From Croceicoccus sp. Ery15 (GTDB lineage: Bacteria > Pseudomonadota > Alphaproteobacteria > Sphingomonadales > Sphingomonadaceae), in the NCBI RefSeq assembly GCF_020985305.1, contig NZ_CP087588.1:1178001-1242000 (forward strand): DNA of 64,000 nt, in the 5' to 3' direction. The position numbers and the translations under genes are program-made. Positions 45,943 through 55,742 of this stretch are shown one piece after another. Every line of letters starts with the position of its first letter. The first letter of the stretch is position 1. The notes below the pieces were generated by a model, which saw nothing but the letters and a program-made list of their open reading frames with translations, was not told the DNA's origin and searched no databases.

Positions 45943-47144
45943 CGGCACCGCTGCTCGATCTGGACGAGGCGCAGCGGCGCCTGCTGGCGATGGCACAGCG
46001 GTTACCCGCCGTCGATTTGCCTGCCGAAGAGGCATCGGGCCGCTGGCTGGCGCGCGATGTCGTGGCGCTGCGATCGCAGCCGCCCGATCCGATGTCGGCC
46101 ATGGATGGCTATGCCATGCGGCAGGCCGATATGCCCGGACCGTGGAACATCGTCGGCGAAAGCGCGGCGGGCCATGTGTATCAAGGCTCGGTCGGTGCGG
46201 GTCAGGCGGTACGCATCGCCACGGGCGGCGTGGTGCCCGACGGCGCGGACATGGTCGCCGTGCAGGAGGATTGCCGCCGCGACGGCGTCCGCCTTTATTT
46301 CGAAGGGCAACCGCCCGCCCCGCTTCACCGCCATATTCGGCCGCGCGGACTGGATTTCAGCGATGGCCAGACAGTCGCCAGGGCGGGCGAAAGGCTGACA
46401 CCGGCACGGCTGGCGCTGAGCATCACTGCGGGTCATGGCATCTTGCCAGTGCATGATATCGCCAACGTCGCCGTCATCGAAAGCGGCGATGAATTGCGCC
46501 CTGCCGGTGAACCGCTGCCTGCCGGTTCCATTCTCGCCAGCAACGGGGCAATGCTGGGCGCGTTGTTCGCCGATATCGGCTGCACGGTTCAGCGTCAGGG
46601 CCCCGTCCCCGACCGGCGGGATGCCTTGCGCAGCGCCTTTGAAAATGCAGGCGATGCGCAGATGATCGTCACCAGCGGGGGCGCTTCGGTGGGGGACCAC
46701 GATCTCGTGCTGCCCGTACTGCAGGAGATGGGCGCCGAAATCGATTTCTGGCGCGTTGCGATCAAGCCGGGCAAGCCGATCCTTGTCGCAAAGCTGGGCA
46801 AGCAGCTCGTCATCGGCCTTCCCGGCAATCCGGTTTCCAGCTTCGTCACCGCGCATCTGTTCGCCCTGCCCGTCGCGCGCGCGCTGATGGGCGACCGGTC
46901 GCCGCTGCCCGCGCTACAGCCCGCGTTCTGTCTTGCCGATCTGCCCGCCACTGGCAGGCGGACGGAATTTCTGCGCTGCCGCTTTACCGATGCAGGCGTC
47001 ATGCCCCTGTTTCTGCAGGATAGTGCGGCGTTGAGCCCGCTGGCCGAAGCCGATGCGCTGATCCTGCGCCCTGCAAAAAGCGGAACGGTTGCCAGCGGCG
47101 ATATCGTACAAGTGATGCCCTTTGCCCCGCGCAATCGCGCCTAG
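45939..47144 (+). CDS. moeA: Molybdopterin molybdotransferase MoeA
   Basis: Inserts molybdate into adenylated molybdopterin. It has PPDPMSAMDGYAM, TSGGASVGDHD, KPGKPILV and GLPGNPVSSFV. The start is inferred as TTG 45939, overlapping the moaC stop as TTGA; this gives 401 aa, the family norm. The open frame reaching back to 45675 lies over moaC and is not MoeA-like. Confidence 0.95.
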   Translation: MTAPLLDLDEAQRRLLAMAQRLPAVDLPAEEASGRWLARDVVALRSQPPDPMSAMDGYAMRQADMPGPWNIVGESAAGHVYQGSVGAGQAVRIATGGVVPDGADMVAVQEDCRRDGVRLYFEGQPPAPLHRHIRPRGLDFSDGQTVARAGERLTPARLALSITAGHGILPVHDIANVAVIESGDELRPAGEPLPAGSILASNGAMLGALFADIGCTVQRQGPVPDRRDALRSAFENAGDAQMIVTSGGASVGDHDLVLPVLQEMGAEIDFWRVAIKPGKPILVAKLGKQLVIGLPGNPVSSFVTAHLFALPVARALMGDRSPLPALQPAFCLADLPATGRRTEFLRCRFTDAGVMPLFLQDSAALSPLAEADALILRPAKSGTVASGDIVQVMPFAPRNRA

Positions 47145-47166
47145 TGGAACATTGCGTTAACATGGC

Positions 47167-47209
47167 TTGACGATCATTCTGATGTTGCTTAATTGTTCCG
47201 CATTCGTTC
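47167..47209 (+). promoter_or_regulatory. lexA promoter with SOS box
   Basis: TTGACG (47167-47172) and TAATTG (47190-47195) are spaced 17 bp. Overlapping the end of the -10 is GTTC-N7-GTTC (47195-47209), the exact alphaproteobacterial LexA box. Binding there would block polymerase, giving autoregulation of lexA. Confidence 0.88.
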
Positions 47210-47263
47210 GCGCCATTGGGGCGCGGAACGGAACAGGACTTTGGGCGGAACAGGATATTGGCC

Positions 47264-47965
47264 ATGCTTACGCGCAAACAGCACGAATTGCTGCTTTTCA
47301 TTCAACAGCGGCTTGAGGATACGGGCATTTCCCCCTCGTTCGAGGAAATGAAGGAAGCGCTCGATCTGAAATCGAAGTCGGGTGTCCACCGGCTGATTTC
47401 CGCCTTGGAAGAACGCGGGTTCATCCGCCGCCTGCCCAATCGCGCGCGGGCGCTCGAAGTGATCCGCCAGCCCGACGACGTGACCGGCACGGCGAAACCT
47501 GCGGCAGTGGCGCCAAGCGCGGCGAAAGCCGATAATGTGGTCGAATTCAGGCGCCCGTCCCCGCCGTCCGGCGCGTCGAACGATGTGATCGAAATTCCCC
47601 TGCACGGTCGGATCGCCGCCGGCGTCCCGATCGAAGCGATGGAGGATACGCAGGTCCTGCCTGTTCCCGCAGCCCTGCTGGGCAGCGGTGAGCATTACGC
47701 GCTGGAAGTATCGGGCGATTCCATGGTGGAAGCCGGTATTTTCGACGGCGATTACGCGCTGGTCCGCCGCACCGACACCGCCCGCGACGGAGAGATCATC
47801 GTCGCGCTGGTGCGGGGAGAGGAAGCAACGCTGAAATATCTGCGGCGCGAAAACGGCATGGTCAGGCTCGATCCCGCCAATGCTGCCTATGAACCGCAGA
47901 TCTACGATCCGTCGGAGGTTCAGGTTCAGGGACGGCTCGCCGGATTGCTTCGCCGTTATCACTGA
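47264..47965 (+). CDS. lexA: LexA repressor
   Basis: SOS repressor that cleaves itself on contact with RecA filaments. N-terminal winged helix ([35 protein letters not shown]), linker, then the S24 domain. The cleavage site is the Ala-Gly in IAAGVP, the nucleophile Ser is in [10 protein letters not shown] and the base Lys in ATLKYLRRE. 233 aa. ATG 47264 has AGGA eight bases upstream; the longer frame from 47216 begins at the mRNA leader. Converges with comEC 13 bp later. Confidence 0.98.
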   Translation: MLTRKQHELLLFIQQRLEDTGISPSFEEMKEALDLKSKSGVHRLISALEERGFIRRLPNRARALEVIRQPDDVTGTAKPAAVAPSAAKADNVVEFRRPSPPSGASNDVIEIPLHGRIAAGVPIEAMEDTQVLPVPAALLGSGEHYALEVSGDSMVEAGIFDGDYALVRRTDTARDGEIIVALVRGEEATLKYLRRENGMVRLDPANAAYEPQIYDPSEVQVQGRLAGLLRRYH

Positions 47966-47978
47966 TCGGATGATAAGG

Positions 47979-50198
47979 TCACCAGCCGTGGCGGTCGCCT
48001 TGGGGTCTGACCGCGCGGGTGGTGCCATTCGATAAGTCCACGGCCAGCCCACCGCGCCGCGCCAGCAGGCTGCTGTCCGCCTTCAGCATGGCCGGCTGGC
48101 AATCGGCGGGAAGCCGCCTGCTGGCGATCACGATATCGGCGCGCGCGCATGCCGCCACCATCGCGCCATAGGGCACCTCTGCCGGTCGCTGGGCGACAAG
48201 TAACACGCGCCCCTCCGCTTCGAACTGACAGAAAACGCCATTGCATCGTGCCCCCGGCCATTCGGGAAACTCGGCGAACGGCTCGACGCCATATTGCGCA
48301 CCTTTTCCCATTGCCTCCACCATGGCCTCGGCAGAAAAACTTGTACTGTTGCGCAACAGGTAAAGCCGTCCGTCAGGCGCCAGTAGCGCAGCGTTGCGAC
48401 CACTTTGCTCGATCAGCAAATCGGCTGGCCGCGCCAAAAACAGCGCAGGCAACCCGATCGCCAGCGGTGCCAACCCCCACAGGCGGAGCCGCCCCGACCA
48501 AAGCGCCAGCCACAATCCGCCCGCAACACAGGCGAGCACGGCCCACAAGGCGATCTGCGGCAGTTGCAAAACCGCCCCTGGCAATGACGACGTGCCATGC
48601 GCCAGCGCGATAATCAGATCGAGCGATTTGGCCCCCGCCCACCAGAACGGCGCGCCCCAGCCGACGGCATCGAAGACCAGCCCGCCGATCAGCACCGGCA
48701 GCGTCAATCCCGTCATCAGCGGAATTGCGATGACATTGGCCAGCGACCCGTAAACCCCTGACCGCTGGAAATGGAACAGCACCAAAGGCGTCAGCGCCGC
48801 CTCCACCACAAGACCGGTCAGGAACAGCAGCAATCCGGCGTGGAGCAGTCGCTCCAGCCGACCCTCTCCCCGACCCTCTCCCCGTTTCCCGCGCAGCCAT
48901 GCGACGAACCGGCTGTTATGGAACGCCACGATCGCGATCACCGCGGCAAAGCTGAGCTGAAACGACGGGCCGATGACAGCCTCGGGCCAGAACAGCATCA
49001 CGCCCATTGCCGCCAGTGCAATCAGGCGCAACGACAATGCCTGCCGCCCCAGCGCCAGCGCGCCCACCACCAGAAGTGCCGCAAGGCAGGCGCGCACCGT
49101 GGGCAAGGCCGCGCCCGTCAGCAGCGTATAGGCGATACCCGCCAGCGCGCCCGTCCCCGCCGCCGCCAGAGGCAGCCGGACCCGCAGTGCCAGCCATGGA
49201 AACAAGGCCCCCACACGGACTACCACAAGCCACGCAATCGCCACGATGGCGCCCACATGCAGTCCGCTGATCGAGAGCATATGCGCCAGACCTGCATCGC
49301 GCATCGCTTGTCCGTCGCTGTCGGGAATTGCGCCCCTGTCGCCGGTAATCAGCGTGGCCGCGATCGCCGCCGACGCCGTGCCACTGAACCGTCCGACCTG
49401 TTCGCGCACATGCTCCGCCAGCCTGCTGCGCCAACCCGCGATTCCGCCGCCCTCGCGCGTGATCGCCGGTTGCTCGAGCAGAGAGCCCGAAGCCGCCAGC
49501 CCGTCGAACCATGCTGCCCGTGCGAAATCATACCCGCCCGGCACGGCAGCGCGCTGTGGCGGGATCAATCGCAGCTTTGCGCGGAATTGCGCCCCCGCCG
49601 TCAGCCGCGGATCATCCATCTCTTCCGGCACGTTCAGCCGTGCGCGGATCGGCCTTGCATCCAGCGGATCGCGCGTGGCGACGATCAGCCGTACCCGATC
49701 GCGCGCCGGTTGCTCCTCGCGCTCCAGAACCAGCGCTTCGACCACGGCGACACGCGGGCCTGCCACCGGCTCTGTCCCGATCAGGGCGGATCGCGCCCAA
49801 ATCAGCACAATCCCCGCCGCGATCATCAATGGCACCGCAACGGCGGCATTGCGCAGCAGGGCGCGATCGTCCCCGCGCATTGCAATCAGGGCCAGACCGG
49901 CCGGCAATCCGCACAGCCCCAGTGCGATCAGCCATTCGCCGGGGCCCGGCAGGGCGAACCAGATACCGATCCCCGCCAGCATCGCGACCGCCAGCCATGG
50001 CATGCGTTCAAAGCCGCGATCGGCAAGCAACGCCTCTAATCGTGCCACGGCACTGGACAAATGCGCTTCGCTCCCCCATTTCCGCAACCGCGAAGGAAGG
50101 CGGGAATCGCCTTCGTCCTCGCCCGCTATCGGGACGATGGTATTGGCAACGATGGTATTGGCACGGGCCTTCCCCATGGCACCGCGCAAGTCATTCAT
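47979..50198 (-). CDS. comEC: ComEC/Rec2 family DNA-uptake channel
   Basis: Inner-membrane channel carrying single-stranded DNA in natural transformation. A DUF4131 region (about residues 60-230) precedes the Competence domain with GLAHMLSISGLHVGAIVA and many hydrophobic helices. The C-terminal part lacks the HxHxDH motif of a working metallo-beta-lactamase domain, so if that domain is present it is degenerate. ATG 50198 has GGAG ten bases upstream and gives 739 aa; the open frame to 50396 would overlap gltX and is rejected. Near the N-terminus a 15-bp duplication encodes ANTIVANTIV. Confidence 0.88.
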   Translation of the reverse strand: MNDLRGAMGKARANTIVANTIVPIAGEDEGDSRLPSRLRKWGSEAHLSSAVARLEALLADRGFERMPWLAVAMLAGIGIWFALPGPGEWLIALGLCGLPAGLALIAMRGDDRALLRNAAVAVPLMIAAGIVLIWARSALIGTEPVAGPRVAVVEALVLEREEQPARDRVRLIVATRDPLDARPIRARLNVPEEMDDPRLTAGAQFRAKLRLIPPQRAAVPGGYDFARAAWFDGLAASGSLLEQPAITREGGGIAGWRSRLAEHVREQVGRFSGTASAAIAATLITGDRGAIPDSDGQAMRDAGLAHMLSISGLHVGAIVAIAWLVVVRVGALFPWLALRVRLPLAAAGTGALAGIAYTLLTGAALPTVRACLAALLVVGALALGRQALSLRLIALAAMGVMLFWPEAVIGPSFQLSFAAVIAIVAFHNSRFVAWLRGKRGEGRGEGRLERLLHAGLLLFLTGLVVEAALTPLVLFHFQRSGVYGSLANVIAIPLMTGLTLPVLIGGLVFDAVGWGAPFWWAGAKSLDLIIALAHGTSSLPGAVLQLPQIALWAVLACVAGGLWLALWSGRLRLWGLAPLAIGLPALFLARPADLLIEQSGRNAALLAPDGRLYLLRNSTSFSAEAMVEAMGKGAQYGVEPFAEFPEWPGARCNGVFCQFEAEGRVLLVAQRPAEVPYGAMVAACARADIVIASRRLPADCQPAMLKADSSLLARRGGLAVDLSNGTTRAVRPQGDRHGW

Positions 50199-50262
50199 AC
50201 CAAATCGTCTCCGGTTCGAGCGGCTCGCCCATGACATGTATTGAAAGAGGAAGCACGCGCAG

Positions 50263-51753
50263 ATGGCAAGCGGCCAGGCAGACGGAACCGGCAGCGGAAC
50301 GGGGAAAAGCCCGACGCAAGGAACTGTCGTCACGCGTTTCGCACCCTCGCCCACCGGTTTCCTGCATATCGGCGGCGCGCGCACCGCGCTGTTCAACTGG
50401 CTCTATGCCCGCCACTTCGGCGGAAAGACGCTGCTGAGGATCGAGGATACGGACAAGGCGCGGTCCACGAAGGAAGCCATCGACGCCATCCTCGACGGGC
50501 TGGACTGGCTGGGCTTTGATTACGACGAAGCGCCCGTGTTCCAGTCCGAACGTGCGGCCCGCCATGCAGAGGTGGCGAACATGTTGCTGGAAGCGGGCCA
50601 TGCCTATCGCTGCTATGCCACGGCCGAAGAGCTTGAGCAGATGCGCGCCGAGCAGCGCGCCGCGAAAAGGCCGCTGCGCTATGATGGCCGCTGGCGCGAC
50701 CGCGATCCTGCCGACGCTCCCGAAGGCGCGCCCTTTGTCGTCCGCCTGAAAACGCCGACCGACGGCGTGACCGAGATCGAGGATGCCGTGCAGGGCAAGG
50801 TAAAGGTCCGCAACGAAGAGATCGACGATTACATCCTGCTGCGTTCGGACGGTTCGCCGACCTATATGCTGGCCGTGGTGGTCGACGATCACGACATGGG
50901 GGTGACCCATGTGATCCGCGGCGACGACCATCTGAACAATGCCTTCCGCCAATTGCCGATCTATCGCGCGATGAACGCTATCGAAGGCGGGTGGGACGAT
51001 CCGGTCTATGCCCATATCCCGCTGATCCACGGTGCGGACGGCGCGAAACTGTCCAAGCGTCACGGCGCGATGGGTGTCGATGCCTATCGCGACGAGCTGG
51101 GTCTGCTGCCCGAAGCGGTTGTGAACTATCTGCTTCGTCTGGGCTGGGGCCATGGCGATCAGGAAATCTTCAGCCGGGACGAGGCGGTCGCATTGTTCGA
51201 CCTGCCCGCCGTCGGCAAAAGCCCGTCGCGCTTCGATTTCAAGAAGCTCGCCAATATGAACGGGCAATATATGCGCGAGGCGGACGATGCGCGGCTTGCC
51301 GATCTGGCCGCGCCGCGCATTGCCGCGCTGGAAGCCGGTTTCGACGCTGCCAGCCATCGCGATCTGCTGGTGCAGGCCATGCCATCGCTAAAGGCGCGCG
51401 CCAAGAATCTGGACGAGCTGGCCGAAGGAGCGTTGTTCCTGTTCCGCCAGCGCCCCTTGCCGCTGGACGACAAGGCCGCCTCGCTGCTTCAGGCTGAGGG
51501 TGCCGGCGAATTGCTGGCCGATGTAGCCAACCGGCTGGAACAGGCGTCCGACTGGTCGATCGAGCCGCTGGAAACCGAATTGAAAGCCATGGCCGAAGAG
51601 CGCGAGCTGGGCCTTGGCAAAGTCGCACAACCGCTGCGCGCGGCCTTGACCGGGCAATCGACATCGCCCGGCATTTTCGACGTGCTGGTGCTTTTGGGCC
51701 GCGAGGAAAGCCTTGCGCGGATCCGCGAACACGCTGGCGCAGCAGTTCCCTAG
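50263..51753 (+). CDS. gltX: Glutamate--tRNA ligase
   Basis: Class I aminoacyl-tRNA synthetase charging tRNA-Glu. HIGH-type motif [19 protein letters not shown] near residue 29 and KMSKS-type motif KLSKRHG. The C-terminal anticodon-binding helices follow. 496 aa with a short Gly/Ser-rich N-terminal extension before [11 protein letters not shown]. The ATG at 50263 has AGGA 11 bases upstream. Divergent from comEC. Confidence 0.97.
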   Translation: MASGQADGTGSGTGKSPTQGTVVTRFAPSPTGFLHIGGARTALFNWLYARHFGGKTLLRIEDTDKARSTKEAIDAILDGLDWLGFDYDEAPVFQSERAARHAEVANMLLEAGHAYRCYATAEELEQMRAEQRAAKRPLRYDGRWRDRDPADAPEGAPFVVRLKTPTDGVTEIEDAVQGKVKVRNEEIDDYILLRSDGSPTYMLAVVVDDHDMGVTHVIRGDDHLNNAFRQLPIYRAMNAIEGGWDDPVYAHIPLIHGADGAKLSKRHGAMGVDAYRDELGLLPEAVVNYLLRLGWGHGDQEIFSRDEAVALFDLPAVGKSPSRFDFKKLANMNGQYMREADDARLADLAAPRIAALEAGFDAASHRDLLVQAMPSLKARAKNLDELAEGALFLFRQRPLPLDDKAASLLQAEGAGELLADVANRLEQASDWSIEPLETELKAMAEERELGLGKVAQPLRAALTGQSTSPGIFDVLVLLGREESLARIREHAGAAVP

Positions 51754-51818
51754 GGATCAGGGCTTGACGGGTGCGCCGGCACAGGAAATTGAGACGTTAG
51801 AAGAAGAGGAGTGAGTAA

Positions 51819-53102
51819 GTGGGCGATACGGCGAAACTGACCGCAGGGGGCGGCGACTACGAATTTCCGGTAAAGAGCGGGACGCTTGGTCCGGATGTCG
51901 TCGATATCGGCAAGCTTTACGGCAAGTCGGGCATGTTCACTTATGACCCTGGCTTCACTTCCACCGCCAGCTGCGATTCAGGTCTGACCTTTATCGATGG
52001 AGAAGAGGGCGTGCTGCTGCACCGCGGCTATCCCATCGGCCAGCTGGCCGAAAATTCCAGCTTCATGGAAGTATCCTATCTGATGCTGAACGGCGAATTG
52101 CCGTCGCAGGAAGAGCTGGACAAGTTCGAATTCACCATCACCCGCCACACCATGCTGCACGATCAGTTGCGCCAGTTCTATCAGGGTTTCCGCCGCGACG
52201 CGCACCCGATGGCGATCATGTGCGGCGTGGTCGGCGCACTCTCGGCTTTCTATCACGACAGCACCGATATTTCGGACCCCGAACACCGCAAGATCAGCTC
52301 CCACCGCCTGATCGCCAAAATGCCGACCATTGCAGCGATGGCGTATAAATACTCGATCGGTCAGCCTTTCCTGCAGCCCGACAACTCGCTGAGCTATACC
52401 GGCAATTTCCTGCGCATGACCTTTGGCGTCCCTGCCGAGGAATATGAGGTGATCCCTGCCGTCGAAAAGGCGATGGACCGCATCTTTATCCTGCATGCCG
52501 ACCATGAACAGAACGCCTCGACCTCGACCGTACGTCTGGCCGGTTCGTCGGGCGCAAACCCGTTTGCCTGTATCGCGGCGGGCATCGCCTGTCTGTGGGG
52601 TCCGGCGCATGGCGGCGCGAACGAAGCCGCGCTGAACATGCTTCACGAAATCGGCACCCCCGACAAGATCCCCGAATATATCGCGCGCGCCAAGAACAAG
52701 GACGACCCGTTCCGCCTGATGGGCTTTGGCCACCGCGTCTATAAGAACTATGACCCGCGGGCGACCGTGATGCAAAAGACGGTGCGCGAAGTGTTCGACG
52801 CGCTGAAGGTCAACGACCCTGTGTTCGAGGTTGCCCTGCAACTGGAAGAAATGGCGCTGAACGATGAATATTTCATCGAGAAGAAGCTGTTCCCGAACGT
52901 CGACTTCTATTCGGGCGTGATCCTTTCGGCCATCGGCTTCCCGACCGAGATGTTCACGGCACTGTTCGCCCTTGCCCGCACCGTCGGCTGGGTCGCGCAA
53001 TGGAACGAAATGATCTCCGATCCCGGCCAGCGCATCGGCCGTCCGCGCCAGCTTTACACCGGCCCGACTGAGCGCGATTATGTGCCTATCAATCAACGCT
53101 AA
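51819..53102 (+). CDS. gltA: Citrate synthase (type II)
   Basis: Condenses oxaloacetate with acetyl-CoA, entry to the TCA cycle. The catalytic His and Asp regions are [27 protein letters not shown] and [14 protein letters not shown]. 427 aa. GTG start at 51819 with GAGGAG seven bases upstream. A TTGACG hexamer at 51764 may be the -35 of its promoter, with no clear -10. Confidence 0.98.
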   Translation: MGDTAKLTAGGGDYEFPVKSGTLGPDVVDIGKLYGKSGMFTYDPGFTSTASCDSGLTFIDGEEGVLLHRGYPIGQLAENSSFMEVSYLMLNGELPSQEELDKFEFTITRHTMLHDQLRQFYQGFRRDAHPMAIMCGVVGALSAFYHDSTDISDPEHRKISSHRLIAKMPTIAAMAYKYSIGQPFLQPDNSLSYTGNFLRMTFGVPAEEYEVIPAVEKAMDRIFILHADHEQNASTSTVRLAGSSGANPFACIAAGIACLWGPAHGGANEAALNMLHEIGTPDKIPEYIARAKNKDDPFRLMGFGHRVYKNYDPRATVMQKTVREVFDALKVNDPVFEVALQLEEMALNDEYFIEKKLFPNVDFYSGVILSAIGFPTEMFTALFALARTVGWVAQWNEMISDPGQRIGRPRQLYTGPTERDYVPINQR

Positions 53103-53138
53103 ATTTTTGGCGCTGATTCGGCGATAAAGGAAATGACG

Positions 53139-53342
53139 ATGCGGAGACTGGCTTTTACCATCCTCGGCATCGTCATTTTTCTTTTGGGGACCTTGTGGAC
53201 GCTGCAGGGTCTGGAACTGGTGTCATGGCCCCCCAGCAGCTTTATGATCGGCAAGCGGCAATGGGCCTATATCGGTGTGCTTGCGATGGCAGCGGGGCTG
53301 ATCCTGGCGTGGCTGATGCAGCGTCGACGCAGCGACCGCTGA
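53139..53342 (+). CDS. Small two-helix membrane protein
   Basis: A 67-residue protein with two transmembrane helices (LAFTILGIVIFLLGTLWTL and WAYIGVLAMAAGLILAWLM) joined by a short loop containing WPPSSFMIG, and a basic C-terminus (QRRRSDR). AAAGGA lies seven bases before ATG 53139, better than two bases before ATG 53133. It follows gltA by 36 bp. Function unknown; I do not recognise a named family. Confidence 0.7.
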   Translation: MRRLAFTILGIVIFLLGTLWTLQGLELVSWPPSSFMIGKRQWAYIGVLAMAAGLILAWLMQRRRSDR

Positions 53343-53362
53343 CATTTCGCTGAAGGACGCTA

Positions 53363-54733
53363 TCAGCCCTCGGCTGTGTCGGCGGCCTTCAGGCGAAGCG
53401 TAAAGCAGTTTCCGCCCTCCGATGCAGGCGTAACGGTCAGGCTTCCGCCCATTGCCTCGGCCAGACGGCGCGAAATATGCAGGCCAAGGCCTGTGCCCCC
53501 GCCCCCCTCACGGCCCAGCCTTTCATATTTGCCGAAGATCAGCTCGCGCTCCTGCGCGGACAGAGGCTTGCCTTCGTCGCTGACGCTGACGCTGGCCCAT
53601 TTTCCCTCGAGCGTACAATCGACAAAGATTTCCCCGCCGCGCGGGCCGTAATCGACCGCATTGCCCAGCAGATTCAACAGAACCTGCATGCACCAGCGCC
53701 GGTCGCCCAGCGCATGGGCAGGGTGATAGGCAATGGTGAACCGCGCCTGCCTGCGCGCCGCGCGCGTCGTTTGCAGGCGGCACGCGCTCTCGGCAATCTC
53801 GCCCAGTACCAGCGGCACCATCTCGGGCTCAGGCTCGTCCTCACCATCGGCCAGCGATTGCGCCAGCCCCGCCAGATGTGCGCCCGCATTCACGATATCG
53901 CCAGCATAATTCACATATTCGCGCGCCAGCGGCCCCGCCAGACGGTCGCGCATGATCTCACCCAGCCGGATGATCCGCCGCACCGGCACGTCGAGCGCGG
54001 GGGCAAGCTGATCGGCCAGCAGATTGTCGGGCAGCAAATCCTCGTCATTTGCGGGTTGCGAGCTGATCAGCTCCTCGTGCCTGCGGATCAGGATCTGCTG
54101 CCCCGCATTGCCCGTCGTGCCGCCTGCCAGCATCAGGTGCCAGCGCCGCTGCGACCCCTCGATCCCTGCGACGATCCCGCTGCGAATGCCCCATTGCGCC
54201 TGATGCTCACCGCCCGTCTGGAACAGGGTGGACCAGTTCTGCCCCCGCTGCTGCCGCGCGCGGACCACCAATGGCGACAATTCGGCGCATTCCGTCTCCA
54301 GCGCGACGATATTCTGCTGCGCGTCGACCCACAGCACGGCCTCGGCCAGCAATTGCTCGATCGCATGGCGAGTTTCGGCGGCCTCATCGTCTCCGTCCGC
54401 AATCGCGCCTGAGGACGGCGTATTATCGACGACGGTCCAGTCCGACAGACGGATCGCGCAGCCATCTTCGTCCGGCTCGATCTCTGCCCAACCCGCCAGC
54501 GAGCCGCCGGGATGCGTCACCGCCAGCGCCTGCGCCAGTTTCATCCCGTAAACGCGCGCCTTACGCACCAGTTGCAGCAATTCGGGCGCTGCGATGGCAC
54601 CCGGCAGGTCACCGCCACACGCCCTTTGCAGCGCTGCAATACGGCCATCGGCCTCGACCAGACGGTCCTGCCGGTCGCTGCGTGCTGTCAGCGGAACTGT
54701 CGCGCCGGTTGCCGCCATGGTGCCGCCCGCCAC
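53363..54733 (-). CDS. DivL/PleC-like sensor kinase lacking the phosphoacceptor His
   Basis: A 456-residue soluble protein with an N-terminal sensor-like region (1-235), a DHp helix pair (about 238-295) and a HATPase domain (about 310-450). In the H-box, where related kinases have SHELRTPL, this has AP245ALDVPV: Pro replaces the His. The second helix (GPLAREYVNYAGDIVNAGAHL) still matches the PleC/DivL family closely. The N-box (NLLGNAVDY, 353-361) and G2 (GTGLGLHI, 413-420) are intact; G1 (DEGKP, 386-390) lacks the second Gly. No transmembrane helix. Start GTG 54733 (ATG 54718 possible). It lies 5 bp after the DUF2336 gene. It may bind ATP and signal by conformation, or act as a scaffold, as DivL does. 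Confidence 0.8.
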   Translation of the reverse strand: MAGGTMAATGATVPLTARSDRQDRLVEADGRIAALQRACGGDLPGAIAAPELLQLVRKARVYGMKLAQALAVTHPGGSLAGWAEIEPDEDGCAIRLSDWTVVDNTPSSGAIADGDDEAAETRHAIEQLLAEAVLWVDAQQNIVALETECAELSPLVVRARQQRGQNWSTLFQTGGEHQAQWGIRSGIVAGIEGSQRRWHLMLAGGTTGNAGQQILIRRHEELISSQPANDEDLLPDNLLADQLAPALDVPVRRIIRLGEIMRDRLAGPLAREYVNYAGDIVNAGAHLAGLAQSLADGEDEPEPEMVPLVLGEIAESACRLQTTRAARRQARFTIAYHPAHALGDRRWCMQVLLNLLGNAVDYGPRGGEIFVDCTLEGKWASVSVSDEGKPLSAQERELIFGKYERLGREGGGGTGLGLHISRRLAEAMGGSLTVTPASEGGNCFTLRLKAADTAEG

Positions 54734-54738
54734 TGCCT

Positions 54739-55719
54739 TCAGCCTTCCGGCACTTCGCCGGAAGCCGGACCGGAATCAGGCACCCCGCCCGTCAGCAACG
54801 CCTGTGCGTCATTGCCGCGAAGCGCCGCGAAATTATCGGGCAGCGTGATGTCGGGATGGATCGCAAAGAACTCGCGCTCGATCTCCTTGTCCCCCAGCCC
54901 CGCCGCGCGCAGCGACAGCGCAAGCCGCGCCAGCTGGCTCTCACCCGTGGATGAAGCGATATCGTCACGCGTCTCGCCCGTGGTTGCGGCCAGCGCCGAC
55001 AGGAACACCGCGACGCCCGCATGGCTGACCGACAGCGCCGCAAAGGCCCCTGCCCCCAGCGCGCGCACCAGCCGGTTGGCGACCGCAATGCGCGTGGTCG
55101 ATTCGTCATAGGCAGTGCGGATCTTGTGCTCTGCCGTACGCGCATGTTGTTCGAACGAGAGATCGCCCGCCACCACGCCGCGCAATGTGTTGAGGACGGC
55201 GAACAGCACATCGGCAGGCAATTCAGTCATCGGCAGGGTCATGCGTTGCATATGGCGCACGAAAGCCGCCTGCCCAGTCAGCAGATCCATCGCCAAAGAG
55301 CTTGCATTGGGATCGTCCGCGCTGATCAGCGCCTGCAACAGCGGCGACAGAGCCGGGTCCATACCCGCCCTTCGTTCAAGGCTTTCGGTCAGCTGCCATT
55401 CCATCGCCACCGAATGCAGATGTTCCAGCAACAAAGGTTCGTCGATCAGAGCGCCCGCCAGCGGTTCCGAAAGATGCTCGACCCATTGGTCCGGGTCTTT
55501 CTCTCCCGCGGCTTCGGCCAGTTTCACGGCCAGCTGCGCGGCAATATCATTGGCCAGTCCGCGCACGCGCGCGACGATCGCGTCCGAGAACATGGCGCGA
55601 TCCTCGCACCCGATGATATGGCGCAGGACAACCCCGCGCGCACCCAGCACCCGATCACCGCGCTTCAGTTCGGAGCGCATGGCGGAAGCGATTCCGCCGG
55701 TCTTTTCCAGTTCGCCCAT
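54739..55719 (-). CDS. DUF2336 domain-containing protein
   Basis: A 326-residue, mostly helical protein of the alphaproteobacterial DUF2336 family, without membrane segments or signal peptide. Recognisable stretches include FSDAIVARVRGLANDIAAQLAVKL-like N-terminal helices and AYDESTTRIAVANRLVRALG. The C-terminus is Gly/Pro-rich. Function unknown. It sits in a three-gene string (membrane protein - this - pseudo-kinase) with spacings of 23 and 5 bp, so it probably works with the kinase. Confidence 0.75.
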   Translation of the reverse strand: MGELEKTGGIASAMRSELKRGDRVLGARGVVLRHIIGCEDRAMFSDAIVARVRGLANDIAAQLAVKLAEAAGEKDPDQWVEHLSEPLAGALIDEPLLLEHLHSVAMEWQLTESLERRAGMDPALSPLLQALISADDPNASSLAMDLLTGQAAFVRHMQRMTLPMTELPADVLFAVLNTLRGVVAGDLSFEQHARTAEHKIRTAYDESTTRIAVANRLVRALGAGAFAALSVSHAGVAVFLSALAATTGETRDDIASSTGESQLARLALSLRAAGLGDKEIEREFFAIHPDITLPDNFAALRGNDAQALLTGGVPDSGPASGEVPEG

Positions 55720-55742
55720 GGCCTTGGCTTATCACCGTGTGG

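Noticed and set aside
50199..50396. N-terminal extension of comEC over the gltX start
   Set aside because: Pro/Arg/Cys-rich, overlaps a certain gene on the other strand; ATG 50198 has a ribosome-binding site.
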